Assembly: GCA_948146395.1 (NCBI GenBank)
Contig: OX411557.1
Location: 34,078,077 to 34,142,076 of the forward strand
From: Fragum whitleyi
Taxonomy: Eukaryota; Mollusca; Bivalvia; Cardiida; Cardiidae
DNA length: 64,000 nucleotides
Direction: 5' to 3'
Position 1 is the stretch's first letter. Each line of letters starts with the position of its first letter. The notes beneath the pieces were generated by a model. It was not told where the DNA came from, did no database searches, and saw nothing but the letters and a program-made list of their open reading frames with translations. Positions 35,242 through 47,159 of the stretch are shown here, in pieces. A program made the translations under genes and the position numbers.

Positions 35242-36180
35242 TATGCTTACAGGGTGCAGCCAGCATTTTTCCTTTTAAAGAGGATGGATTTGTTACTTTT
35301 ATTTTAATCCTCTTTGTTCCTCACTTGTTGAATGATTTTGTGATATGTTTCAGTATTTCGACCAAAGTTCGGCAAGTTTCAATGTTAATGCAAACATGAA
35401 AGGTATTACACTCTTTTTTGTTAAGCATTTTTTTACGGTACGTTAGACGAATGGAATATGGCATTAACATCTGAGATTTTTAAAGAAATATGTGTGACCC
35501 GTCAGAAAAAAAAAAAAACAAAACAAACAAACACCGAAAAATAATTTGAAAAATAGATAGGTTCCTGGACCAGTCAACAGAGGTCGCATCTTCAAAAATC
35601 TTTATCGCAATGCCCACATCCTTCCTTTTTGAATTGCGACCCCCTTTTTCACTTGAACTGTTTACTTCTTATGTAATCTAAAAAAAAAAAAAACACTCTT
35701 AAGTTCAAAAGTAACTGAGCATGTGTTTATTAGTGTTAATGCTAAATCAGAAACTTTAATGTACACATCGTTGGTCTATAATTTGGCATTTGCGGTAACT
35801 TGTCTTGCGTGAGACAGACGAAAAGTCACTTAAATTTCGTAACAAAAACTAGTTTATTGAGTGGCAATAGAAGATTCTTTTTCTAAATGTAGCGTGTTGC
35901 ATAAAATCTAAATTGCAAGACACTGTTTTGCATGTGTTGATTCTTGTCATTTTTTTTTCCAAAAAAAAAAAAAAATGAGATTGGTTTAAAATATTATAAA
36001 TTCTGAATGAAAAAAAATCTTTCCTTATTATGTAAACAAAATTGATATACCGGAATTTTCATCCTCTTTAACAAACACAAATTTATAGACGTTGAAATAA
36101 CTTAGGGAATATAGCACCATGCAAATGTGTCTCTGCTTTTCACTCAACTCACAGATTCTTTTATCAAATAAGATTGCAGG
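35242..36180. other. No gene; AT-rich with A-runs
   Basis: Several A10-A13 runs (35505, 35680, 35962) and no supported ORF or repeat family. Confidence 0.4.
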
Positions 36181-36184
36181 AATG

Positions 36185-36370
36185 TTAACCCTTTGCTGTT
36201 TAATTCCTGCTTTTTACGTGCCTGTAATTTTATGATTGAGAAAACATTGTGAAAAAAAGAAGAAATTGCTTTTGACAAGCAAGTTCTTCTTTTTCCACAC
36301 TATTTTTTACCCTACTGAATGGTTATTTTTCAAATTAAATCCACTTTTGATTTTCGTCTTTTGAAGGGCG
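36185..36370. mobile_element. TTAA-type MITE, one-ended copy
   Basis: TTAACCCTTTGCTGTTTAAT start and more than 180 bp close to the element at 45769 (TTTTATGATTGAGAAAACAT, TACCCTACTGAATGGTTATT). The right terminal repeat is not found. Confidence 0.7.
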
Positions 36371-36451
36371 GGTAATAAAAACCTCTAATAATTTTCAACT
36401 GGTTTAAAACTATATATCATTACATCGATTGGGCAACAAGTTCTTACATCT

Positions 36452-36590
36452 TAGATTAATCCCTCTCGATTCTGCTTCCTGGAAAATTCACCAGTACTCG
36501 CGCCGAATGTGTGGGCCAATGAAAGAACCAAGATCGATAGCTGCTCCCGGGAATCGAACTCAGGACCTTTCAACTTGAACAAAATTAACG
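36452..36590 (-). mobile_element. tRNA-derived SINE, family A, head-truncated
   Basis: Minus-strand copy of the 25133 family (CTCTCGATTCTGCTTCCTGG, GGCCAATGAAAGAACCAAGA, B-box complement AATCGAACTC). The A-box part is missing. Confidence 0.72.
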
Positions 36591-36829
36591 ATATTGCACT
36601 GTCCCCTTTAATTTCATTAAAAACTCCTCCTCCCACTCATTCAAGATCATTCCAAAATCCTCCCGATATCATTCACGTTGTTTATTTGACGGTATTCTTA
36701 ACTAGTAAGCGTAACCATGGTAATGCTTTGCTAGCGAAGCCGCGGAAAGCCTTACTATTGATTAGAAACAATAAACAGACACGAACAAACATTAAGGGTG
36801 GCTAGAGGCACAGAACGGACACCTACACC

Positions 36830-37290
36830 TGTAGTAGACATAGTGCTTGACTAACGACATAAATTAGAAACGTAATGCGGCTTAACGCTTGACTAGCGGC
36901 GTCAAAAAGACTCGTTTAAGCCTGTTTAAATTTGCCACAGTCGCCGTACGATATCGCAGCCTATCACAAGCGTCACTGAGCTGCGATCCCCGCACAGCCT
37001 GAGAACGTGCTAGTTGTCAACTAGATATGCTATAAGCCGTGCGTTCATCGTACGGTACTCGTACGGGTATCGTAGGATGATCCGGTAAATACTCAGACAA
37101 AACGCGCACAGCGGCCGTGCGATGTTCCGTGTCGCGATCGTGCTATTCCTCTACGACATATTTACGGGCTACAGTCTATAGCTACGGTCTATAGCATTTT
37201 TTAAAACAAAATCGCAAGGGTCTACGGCACCCGTAAAACCGTGCAATGATCGCACGGCCCAAGTTTATCGTGATCTGATTTTATGTCTCG
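36830..37290. other. CpG-dense island without ORF
   Basis: Far richer in CG dinucleotides than its surroundings, with repeated short self-complementary words such as CGTACGG, GTACGATATCG, TGCGATG and ATCGCACGG. No gene, tRNA or terminal repeat recognised. May be a young repeat with undeaminated CpG, or an unmethylated regulatory region. Confidence 0.55.
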
Positions 37291-37299
37291 TTTCTAAAG

Positions 37300-39110
37300 G
37301 GTGATGTCGAAAATACGAAATTGATTTTACATGCAAGAGTTCCCCCAATTTAGTAAAAAAATAAAAAAAATCAAAAGCAGAAAGTGTACACTTTCTTTTG
37401 GAACTCTGTATATAATTATCGGTTTGTTATAATGCTCACAAGTTGAGGTGAAAATCGCTCAACTGTTATATGTATGGTGTCTCAAACGGGTCAAGATTGT
37501 TATGTGCTCTCTCATGATAGGTCGCTACGGCTTACAGTCGCTGTTCGAGATAAGAGAATATATTCTTTACTGTCTGGGCGGTTGTCGTGGGTTCGGTGCA
37601 AGACTGTAGTTAGTGTATTAGACTGGTACCGCTGCCGTCTTATTAAAAAGCCTCCATAAGTTACATTCTGAGAAAATGATTTTCAAAGTTTCCACTATAT
37701 AATATATAGAGAAATGACCTCCGCCCATGAAATATATGAGTCGACAGTAGAACCAGTCTATTAGTCATATATACAATGTATATACACTTACTACAGGCAT
37801 GCACCTAACCCTCGAAGTGTTGATCCCCCTTGTTTGCCCGGCTATTTTTTTTATAGTTTCGCCAATTTTGGTATCTCACTAACGAATCGCTCTTTATACA
37901 ACAACCCTATCGTCGTATGGCGACCCAAACGTCGTTACTGTAGATTAAATAGGCGATGTACTTACGAGGTTTGGTCGCCTACCAAGGTTTTGACGATTTC
38001 GGAGTGAACGCATAAGTTTGACAAGGCTATATAATGCATTGACTCACCTCTTCGCACAGATAATGGTTATCAAGGTTGCAAACCGGAAAAGTTAAAGTAA
38101 CTGAGTTACTGGACGAGTGAATGGCGTAACTACATTTTTCAAGCTGTGGTTACGGCATTTTGCTCTTCCACTGAAAAAACTTCACCCTTCCCCCTCCCAT
38201 CGAGAAAGAATTCTGGATCAAATCTGATAGACCTACGCTGGATTCAATGTCTCGTTGAATTATTCCTAGATCATGTGCCATAAATTACATGGCGGCTTCC
38301 ATAAAATTGTGAATCATGCACCTGCGTGGAAAGGCTTATGCATGCAGCACTTTTAGCAATTTCTAAAGGATCGGCATGCGCAGATCAATATTTTTTTCAG
38401 TTGGTTCCAAATCAAAACGGTGGGCGATCAACAAAGCTGTATTTACGATATTTTGCTCGCGCATTGAACAAATGATTCCTGATTTTTCATTTTGATAATT
38501 ATACTAGGACGAAAAAGAAACGCCGGGTTACCTAAAATGATTGTTCTAAGGAAAGATTGTATTATTGGATCATTTTTCATATTCATTTTTGTATGAAATA
38601 TCATCTGGATATATGAAAAAATACACCATTTTAACGATAACCCTTCTTGTTTTGCGAAACACGGCCGGACGTACCAATATCTTGTGTGTCCTCCATGCCG
38701 GAGCTGTGGCAGCTCTGATTCGTCTAAGTTGCATATTTTATGTATTCCGGCGTTTCTTTTTCGACCTAGTATATATTATTGACGATATTTCAGGGGAACG
38801 GGGTCTGGGACCCTTGTCCCCGCCCCTGGATGAGCACATGACCTTTACCTCGTACACGAAAAGAAAGATCGACAATATTTCATTTTGTATATGTGATTAC
38901 TGTGATGTTCAGTAGTCATTCTACCTTAATGTACGTTCGTATTAAAGTACAACCCTTGCGACTCATCAGCTCATGCCCGAAAATTAACAAAAAAAGCACC
39001 TTCCGTTTACATCAAGTTAAGATGGGTCGTATTATAGTTGCGACGAATGATTGCTCTTTTTTTATCTTTGAGAAACTATGTTTTTGATTTTTATGCCGAT
39101 TAAGGAAAAA
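37300..39110. other. No supported gene
   Basis: Moderate GC, scattered short frames (37474-37659 and 38565-38915 plus strand) without recognisable similarity. A small inverted pair GGCGACCCAAACG / GTTTGGTCGCC lies at 37918-37980. Confidence 0.4.
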
Positions 39111-39111
39111 C

Positions 39112-39247
39112 TGCCTTACGTTCAGTATCACAAAACGTTGCAAACAGTTTTCAAATTATACCCCGCTTTACACGCAAGCGAACGTGCAAAGCGGGGTATA
39201 ATTGGAAAACTACATTTGCACCGTTTTGTGATCCTGAACGCAGGGCA
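39112..39247. mobile_element. 136-bp foldback element
   Basis: The two halves pair almost throughout. Left arm: TGCCTTACGTTCAG, ATCACAAAACG, AATTATACCCCGCTTT. Right arm: AAGCGGGGTATAATT, CGTTTTGTGAT, CTGAACGCAGGGCA. The loop is only about 10 bp. A half copy lies at 41569-41640. Confidence 0.85.
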
Positions 39248-39335
39248 GGACGGAGGATAATGTACAATAAACACCCCTTCAGGCGTAGCACGTGATTTCA
39301 CCTGAGTTGACCATGAGCTGACTACTCAGTAGGCC

Positions 39336-39410
39336 TATATAAACCCAGTTCACGGGTTTTGGATGATCACTCTCAGCTGGACGCGGACTGATACGTTTAT
39401 CTCTAGTAAG
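39336..39410 (+). promoter_or_regulatory. Candidate TATA/initiator promoter with short first exon
   Basis: TATATAAA at 39336-39343, an initiator-like TCACTCT at 39367 (predicted A+1 at 39369, 33 nt from the TATA start), and a strong donor CTCTA|GTAAGT at 39405/39406. This would give a 37-nt untranslated first exon on the plus strand. No protein-coding exon was found downstream, so the transcript may be non-coding or continue beyond the window. Confidence 0.4.
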
Positions 39411-40204
39411 TAATTCTTAATTATGATTTTTGGTGGACGTTTACGTTCACCAGTGTTATAAACCGTGTAAGAACAATCCAGTCAGATGTTAATAGGTTTT
39501 CAAAAAAGGGGTGCTCACTTAGATTCAATTTACACTTTTTCAAGAATTGTATCCGTCTGACAACTATGCAATTTACAAATGGCGTGAAACAAGGATTCTA
39601 CATAACTTGTTGATACCGCAAAGACATCTTTTAAATGCGAAATCATATGCAATTCTAAGATCGGGCGAACATTTTGCTTGCGTAGATCTACTTTTCAGAC
39701 CGAGTGAGTAATTTGCCCTTTGTTTCCCAATGGTCTTTGGGAGGTCACTGAAAACTTGGTAAATTGAATAAACCGGAATTGTAACCTCCCCTGACAATAC
39801 TCCGGTATATAAATCAATTCATGAAAATACCTGAATACACATGAATATCGATATAAAGCGAGCAGGTAAAGAAAAGTAGTAAGGTCGTGCGATAAGGGTT
39901 TATGCAGTGGGATTTACATTACTTTTCAACTATCGACAGTCAATCCCGAATCGAGCGTCTGCAACTTTTGTAAGTGTTTATATAAACACTTACCTTTTCT
40001 CTTTTTAATTGAGAATAGAAATCTCATAACAATTAATTAATATCCTTCAATAGAATTTTTCAACCAGATAACAACAGAATGTTAATTGAGGCATCGAAGA
40101 ATCGATAAGTGTTGCAAAAAATGAATAATATATAGATAATGTAATTTTCTATTTATCATTAATGCAAAGTGGAATCAGAAACCTTGTAATTACAGGGCTT
40201 TGGT

Positions 40205-40345
40205 GGACGATAACTGCCTCTCTTCTCTCTTTCTCTCCCTCCCTCCCCCTCTCTATTTCTTTCTTTTTCTCTCTCTCTCTCTCTCTCTCTTCCTGTCTCT
40301 CCTCTATTCTCCTGTCTCTCTGTCTGTCTGTCTCCCTCTTTCTTT
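40205..40345. repeat. CT-rich microsatellite
   Basis: TCTC, CCCT and CTGT simple repeats, including a pure (CT)n run at about 40270-40290. The ORFs over it on both strands are low-complexity artefacts. Confidence 0.95.
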
Positions 40346-40399
40346 AGCAGGTTAAAACCAGACAACGTCTCACTGGTAATCTGTATTGACAAATTACTT

Positions 40400-41560
40400 C
40401 ATTAGATTCGAGGTACCATCAAAAACTGTTTTCACAAATTAACAAAAGGATGCACTTTATGTTACTCAGTTGTGAAATTGCGGCCTGAATATGCGATTTT
40501 CATAATTGAATCGGTCTCACTCGAACAAGACATCTCTCTTCTTATAAATGATTATGTAATTTTTTTTTTCAAAAGTTGCCGTAAATTTATTACAGGACCG
40601 TTTCCGCTTCAGGTAACTTGCATCGCAAAATTTCGTTTTGCAAAAAAACTCTGCCTATTGCAAGGAATCGCTACATCATCTGCAATTACACGTATTTTAA
40701 AACTTTGTCATCGAAAAACTCGTTCATAGACCAAACAAATAAAAAAAATAAAAAAAAAAAAAAAAAACCTGAAAACCTGACTTTCAAATGTAACACAATG
40801 CATAAAATTACATCGATTCTACTTAAAAGTACATGCTTTGCATTACATATTTATTTGACGAAAGGGAACAATAGGAAAATCAAAAGTTTTAAGTTTTCAT
40901 TTTTGCTAAGAATATGTACAGCAAACATAAAACTATAAAATAATATAATGCATTATAGTGGCGTATTCAACCATTTTTTCTTTTGTAATGTAATATTTAA
41001 GAACTATTTTGACAGGTAAAATGGTTTAGGAATTCAATTGGGTCAGGTCAGTTTCCTTTTATCTTAATTTTACATGTACAAATTCTCTTTTCGTAACGAA
41101 TTGAAGAATCACTTTTGTATGCCAACAGGAACGTCCACCATCAGTACTTTCAGTGCTTTGATTGTTATTTGTCATCAAAACATTTTGCATTTCTATCCTA
41201 AAGGTAGATCGAAGTTAATTGATGCTATGGTTAAAGTCACAGGTGGGGATGGTGTAATTTTACCAAAAATTAACTACAAAAAATTATTTTACTATTTTTT
41301 TTATCACAATGTATAATATAGACTCTATTTTACATTGTGACAAAAAAATTAGTATTATATTTTTTTGTGGTTAACTTTTGGTAAAATAACACTACCCCAA
41401 CCCGTGTTGGCTAAACCTGTGGTTAAAATATGTCGTACGAACCTAGATACGATAACGTATCCCTCCTTTTGATAATGTGATGTTGGGCCGTCAGCACAAT
41501 AGAGTGGGGGTACATTATTGCAGCTATACGAACCCAGCACTATGGATTTGGTCAACATGT
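40400..41560. other. No supported gene
   Basis: AT-rich, an A17 run at 40747. Two segments (41258-41285 and 41372-41400) are inverted relatives around TTTTACCAAAA / TTTTGGTAAAA, a weak foldback. No ORF with recognisable content. Confidence 0.35.
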
Positions 41561-41568
41561 TATACATG

Positions 41569-41723
41569 TCCTGCGTTCAGGATGACAAAACGGTCCAACT
41601 GTTTTCAAATTACATTCCGCTTTGCACGCAGGTGCAATTACAAAGCACATGGAAATGTCCCGCTGACTTTTTTTAATATATATGATATCATATATGGTTT
41701 AAAAAATCAGCAGGACATTTCCC
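41569..41723. mobile_element. Half foldback plus hairpin of the GTCCCGCTGA type
   Basis: 41569-41640 repeats one arm of the 39112 element (GCGTTCAGGAT, CAAAACGG, TCCGCTTTGCACGCA). A hairpin follows, with arms GGAAATGTCCCGCTGA / TCAGCAGGACATTTCC around ATATATGATATCATATAT. Confidence 0.75.
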
Positions 41724-41748
41724 TGTGTTACAAAGTGGGTTATAATTT

Positions 41749-41864
41749 CCACAGGAAAATGTCCCGCTGATTTTTTTTAGAACATATATGATAATCTATA
41801 TTATCATATATGTTCTAAAAAAAAAAAAAAAAAAAAAAAAAATCAGCGGGACATTTCCCTGTGG
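41749..41864. mobile_element. Foldback element with A-run expansion
   Basis: Arms from CACAGGAAAATGTCCCGCTG inward to a perfect 19-bp palindrome TTAGAACATATATGATAAT and its complement around CTAT. The right arm's A8 has expanded to about A26. Confidence 0.88.
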
Positions 41865-42209
41865 GTCTGATAAATGGGCTTGTTTACCAAAGGAGTAGCT
41901 TGGATTTTGAAATTAATACACACTCGGAAGTCGACCAGCAAAAATACAGGATAAAGGCTATTATGTGGATTGTAAGAAAAGATGAATGTCCTCTGTTTGC
42001 CCCTGCCCCCCCCCCCCCCCCTTATTAAGATTTCAGCATAGATGAATAATCAGAACATCCTATTGAGTGCTGAAGTTTCGATGTTATGATCATTCATCAA
42101 GGATATTTTTCAAAAGTGAATGTATTTTTATTAAACACTTGTTTAATGTGGGTCATGGTAGTTACACCCTTGGCTATATCCTTGAATTTTTTAGTTTCAG
42201 TTTGTAGAT

Positions 42210-42374
42210 GGATGTCTCTGGCATGGTGGATGGCAGAAGATATGGTAGATGGCTGAAGATATGGTGGATGGCAGAAGATATGGTTGATGGCAGAAGATAT
42301 GGTGGAGTTCCTGCATCGACAGACAGATTATATATGATAAGTAATATTTATTACAATTTACCAGTCACACTCTA
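42210..42374 (+). other. Exon-like 54-codon frame with 21-bp repeats
   Basis: After acceptor-like TTTCAGTTTGTAG, an ATG opens MDVSGMVDGRRYGRWL and continues to a TAA, built largely from four copies of GATGGCAGAAGATATGGTG. It could be the second exon of a transcript from 39369, or a minisatellite by chance open. No known protein recognised. Confidence 0.25.
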
Positions 42375-42849
42375 ATATAAGTGTATATGTCAGGGGGGAT
42401 CATTTAGGTAACAATTTATCCACTAAATATTTTTCAAAATTAATCTCTTTACATTTAGAATTTTGAATAAAAAAGCTTAGCAGGTGCAAGAAATTTAATT
42501 TGGCTCAACTTATACTTTCGACAAATTAACTAGACAAAACAATTTTGGAAATGTATAGGTACCAATGTATTTCTACAAATTGTTAGTTGATATAAGATTG
42601 GTGCAAAATGGGCAAATTAAGGAAAAAGGATTAGTAGCAGATCAATGTCAAAATATTGATTTTTGTATGTTAGTCTTTAGCTAGAAGTCTGTCTGCAGGC
42701 TTTTTCCTGGTTTGTGTAAGGAATCTTTTGAGTTTCATGTTTGAGGTTTTCTGTGTAGAAACATTGATGTAATTCTAATAACTACAACTTTAATCAAGCT
42801 GAAGTTACATGGTTACAGAATTACGTTGACAATATGTCAAATTTTCTGG

Positions 42850-45720
42850 ATAAGTCCTTCCAACCTTCAAATTAATGCATCATATAGACAATGTATTGAG
42901 AATCCAAAAAAAATTGCTAAAAGATGCTTTACATGACAATGTATCCAAGTTCCTATCCCAGTTTATACCATATGTCATTATTCTAGCAAAAAAGGATTTT
43001 TTTAGTCAATTATACAAGATTAAGCTTTTTAAATTTGTAAAAAAAATTTGCTTGACAGTATATCGCAGTTCATACCAAATGTGAATGTTATTCTGGTAAT
43101 CGAGGAAATTTATCAGTCAATTATTCAAGATTAAGCTTTTGAAATTTGTATAAGGTACTTTGCTGGATAATGTAACAGTTTTTTTTTATCTATACATGTA
43201 TCATTCTTCAGGTAATCTATGAAATTTATTAGTTGATTAATAAAGATGAGCTTTCCCAATCTGTAGAAAATTGTTTCTCTGGACAATTAATGTATGGCAG
43301 TTCCTTCCAATGTTATTTCTCAGGTAATTAAGGAAATTAATTAGTCATGCAATTATTTAAAATAAAATGTTCCAATTTGTACAATACAATTCACTGGAGA
43401 CTGTACCGCAGATCCTACCAAATATCATTATAATATTCACTTTTTCTATTATGGGAAACTATAAGTCAAATATTCAAGATTAAGCTTTTTGATTCTTTGC
43501 TAGACAATGTATCACATTTTTTTTCCATTGTCATTTTTCATGTTATCACAGTTCCTACCACATATCATAATTCACTTTTTTTTTTTTATTTTGGAAAATG
43601 TATTAGTCATTTATTCAAGATAGAATCCTACCAAATGTCATTATTCATGTAATCGGGTGAATTTATTATTCAATATTATGCTTTTGGAATCTGTTAAAAA
43701 TACGCCCTGATGGATAATGTATTGCAGTTTCTACCATATGTCAATCTTCAGGTTATGAAGGAATTTTTGAATTCAATAATTCAAGATCAATCTTTTGGAA
43801 TCTGTTAAGAAAAACGGGCTATGTTAAGAGGGTGTATCTTGTTGCATTCACTTAGAGTCAATAATATTTTTCAAATTGTAAAAAGATTCTTTGCTAGACA
43901 ATGTATTGCAGTTGCTACCAAATGTCATTATTCAGGTTATCTAGAAAATTTATAAGTCAGTTTTAAGATAAGAATTTCCAATCTGTAAAAGGGTGCTCTT
44001 CTTGACAAATGTATCAAAGTTCCCACCAATGTCACTTTTCAGGAAATTGTGAAAATCTTATTAGTCATCTGTAAATGACACTTTGCTGGACAATTAACGC
44101 AGTTCCTTCATTCTTCAGGTAATGGCTGAAATTTATAAGCCATTTCAAATTATTCAAAATAAATTTTCCAATCTGTAAAAGACGATTCATTGGACAATGT
44201 ATCATTATTCATGCAATTGTGGGAATTTATGTGTCAAACATTCAAAATTAAGCTTTTTGATTCTGTAAAATGAGCCTCTTTGCCAATGTATCCAATGTAT
44301 CAGAATTCCTACCAAATAAAAAAACAAGAGAACCATGATGGTCCTAGGTCGCCCACCTGAGTCTCTTTGATCACTTGGACATCACATCAATTCAAAAGGC
44401 AGATGTCATAAAGAAGATAATTTCTACATAAAACCAAGTTTCACAAAGTTTGGGCCATTTTTGTGGCCATTAGAGTTATTTCAAGTAAATTATCAATAAG
44501 ATATGGCATGAATCCTTCCCATTTTCAACAGACTTCATTCTTGTGACCTGGCAAACATTTTGACACAGTTTTATGAAGATTGGACCATAGTTGTAGCGTC
44601 TTGAGCTCTTACAAGAAAATTGTCGTTAAGGCCCCTTTTCCCGTGATATGGCATGGATCCTTCCCATTTTCAAAGGAGTTCATCCTCATGACCTTACAAA
44701 CATTCTGACAGTTTTATGACGATTGGACCATATTTGTGGCTTCTAGAGTGTAAACAAGAAAATTGTTCTTAAGGCCCCTTTTCCCGTGATATGGCACGGA
44801 TCCTTTCCATTTTAGCAATTTTTACAAGGGACCCACCCAAGGAATATTTCTGCCAAGTTTGGTGATTTTGACTCAGAAGTTTAGGAGATGTCGTTTAAAG
44901 AAATTGTTGACGCCTTGACAGGCAGACAGACAGACGCTGGACATTGATAGATCACAATAGCTCCCCTGAGCACTTCCTGCTCAGGTGAGCTAAAAAAACT
45001 GCTTTGTAAGACAATGTTTGGTTGTTGCTTTCAATGTCATTCTTTAGGTAGTCAAGGAAGTTTATTTGTCAATTGTTCAAGATAAGCTTTAAAAAAGCTG
45101 TAAAAAAGGCTTTGCTTGACAATGTATTGCAGTACCCACCAAATGTCATTATTCAGGTTATCCAGCAAACCTTTAAGTCGGTTATAAGATTAAATTTTCC
45201 AATCTACAAATGATGCACTGCTTGACAGTGCATTGCAATGCCTGCCATCACAGTTTAGTCTATAACTTTTTTAAAACTTATGAAAGATGACACTTTCCTG
45301 GACAAACTATCACAGTTCCTTCTTATGTCATTCTTCAGGTTATCCTGGAAATTTTATGTCAATTATTCAAAATAAAAATTTGAATCTGTAAAAGACGATT
45401 CACCAGACAATATACCCTTCTTCCTACCAAATTTCATTCATGCAATTGAGAGAATTTATCAGTCAAATATTTAAGATTAAGCTTTTAGATTCTGTAAAAT
45501 GAGCCTGACTTGACAATGTATCAGTTCTTACCAATGATTTTCTCTAGAAAATTGTGAAATTTATTAGTCAATTATTCAAGAGAGAATATTACAAACTGTA
45601 ACAGAATGCTTTGCTAGACAAAGTATCCCTTTTCCTACCAAATGTAGTTACATGTATTCTTGTTACCAAGTGAATTTATTAGTCAATTATTCAAGATAAA
45701 GCTTTTCAAGTTTATAAAAA
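42850..45720. repeat. Degenerate tandem array, unit about 110 bp
   Basis: Roughly 20 or more units following the order GACAATGTATCGCAGTTCC, TACCAAATGTCATTATTCAG, GGAAATTTATTAGTCAATTA, TTCAAGATTAAGCTTTT, ATCTGTAAAA. High divergence between units indicates age. It is interrupted by the long repeat at 44333-44996. Confidence 0.85.
44333..44996. repeat. CTCACCTGAG-bounded long repeat, subtype 2, inserted in a tandem array
   Basis: AACAAGAGAACCATGATGG and GCCCACCTGAGTCTCTTTG at the left, GCTCCCCTGAGCACTTCCTG and TGCTCAGGTGAGCTAAAA at the right. It interrupts the roughly 110-bp array at 42850-45720 in the middle of a unit, flanked on both sides by a short A-run ending AAAAAAAC, so it arrived after the array formed. 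Confidence 0.8.
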
Positions 45721-45768
45721 ACACACAACAAGTATTCAACAGACATACATTTTCTTAGAGTTGTTGTC

Positions 45769-45994
45769 TTAACCCTTTGCTGTTTAATCCCTGCTTTTTA
45801 CATGCCTGTGATTTTATGATTGAGAAAGCATCGTGAAAAAGAAGAAATTACTTCTAACAAGCAATTTCTTCCTTTTCCATACTATTTTCTACCCTACTGA
45901 ATGGTTATTTTTCAAAATAAATCCACTTTAAATTTTTGTCTGCAAAACCTTTGAATTGGACAGTCCAAAATTTTATAAAACAGGAAAGTGTTAA
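45769..45994. mobile_element. piggyBac-like MITE (TTAA ends), 226 bp
   Basis: TTAACCCTTTGCTG at the left and CAGGAAAGTGTTAA at the right: a 14-bp inverted repeat with two mismatches including a TTAA at each end, the piggyBac target. The interior has a hairpin around GAAGAAATTACTT. Ends differ from the autonomous-type element at 21146, so it is probably mobilised by another lineage (inference). Confidence 0.72.
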
Positions 45995-46439
45995 TTGTTC
46001 AGTAGTGGAATTTTAATTAGTCATGTGTTTGTCATTGTTTACTGACTCTTTTCCCTGCTCCCAGGAATTTTCTTTTTTCTACAATTTCATCTGTATAATT
46101 CTGTTGTCTGAATGTGTGTGTGTGTTTCTTTTTTTTTTTTTTTGCTGGTATCTTTAATTTTAAGTTTCCCCTAAATATCCATATCAAGACAGTCTTATTG
46201 AATGAATTTGGTTTATACTCTTTTGGGGAAACACATAGTAACAACCATTTTGGAAAGCTCAGACATCCCATTTCAGTCAAGACAGCTAATTCAACAAGTA
46301 ATTCAATCATCTGACCATGTATTCTTTATCATACTTAATAAGATTATTACAGACTATTATAGAAGTGTATATATATATGACAATAAATATATTTATTCTG
46401 GTTTGTGGTGACATCAACGAGCTTTTCCATGTGTTGACC

Positions 46440-47110
46440 CAACTTTCATGACAATCTTACCCTTCTCTTATGACAAGTTCACCCTACTGTAATGACAAGT
46501 TATCCCTACGGCTATGAAGATTTGCCCCTTCTGTAATAACCAATTGCCCCTACTTTCATGACAAGTTGCCCCTACTGTAATGACAAGTTGTCCCTACTGC
46601 TATGAAGATTTGTCCTTTCTGATATAACTAGTTGCCCCTTAGCTATTATGACAAGTTGCCCCTACTGTAATGACAAATTGCCCCTACCGTAAGGACAAGT
46701 TGCCCCTACTGTTAGGACCAGTTGCCCCTACTGTAATGGCAAGTTGCCCCTACTGTCAGGATGAATTGCCCCTACTGTCAGGCCAAGTTGCCCCTACTGT
46801 CAGGATGAATTGTCCCTATTGTTATGACAAGTTCCCCCTACTGTCAGGATGAATTGCCCCTACTGTTTATGACAAGTTGCCCCTACTGTCAGGACAAATT
46901 GCCCCTACTGTCAGGATGAAATGCCCCTATTGTTATGACAAGTTGCCCCTACTGTCAGGATGAATTGCCCCTACTGTTTATGACAAGTTGCCCCGACTGT
47001 CAGGATGAATTGCCCCTACTGTTTATGACAAGTTGCCCCTACTGTCAGGATGAATTTCTCTTATTGTCAGGATGAGTTACCTTTACTGTTCGGAGGAATT
47101 GCCCCTCCTT
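46440..47110. repeat. C-rich minisatellite, unit about 20-24 bp
   Basis: About 30 copies of GACAAGTTGCCCCTACTGT and the variant GGATGAATTGCCCCTACTGT, with a higher-order alternation in the second half. The minisatellite is the source of an open frame at 46670-46852. Confidence 0.93.
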
Positions 47111-47159
47111 ATGTGACTCACTTCAAGAGAATGTTGATACAAAATAATCCATATTTCAT

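Noticed and set aside
38565..38915. 116-codon plus-strand frame, membrane-like
   Set aside because: No recognised family, no splice or promoter support, and codon use resembles random AT-rich DNA. It could not be supported as a gene.
40159..40392. Arg/Glu-rich protein on the minus strand
   Set aside because: Translation of a CT microsatellite.
42006..42022. C-run as a possible structural or regulatory element
   Set aside because: A single homopolymer with no partner sequence; likely slippage.
46670..46852. Repeat peptide gene (NCPYC-type) on the plus strand
   Set aside because: The frame is open only because the C-rich minisatellite unit is locally a multiple of three; flanking units break it.
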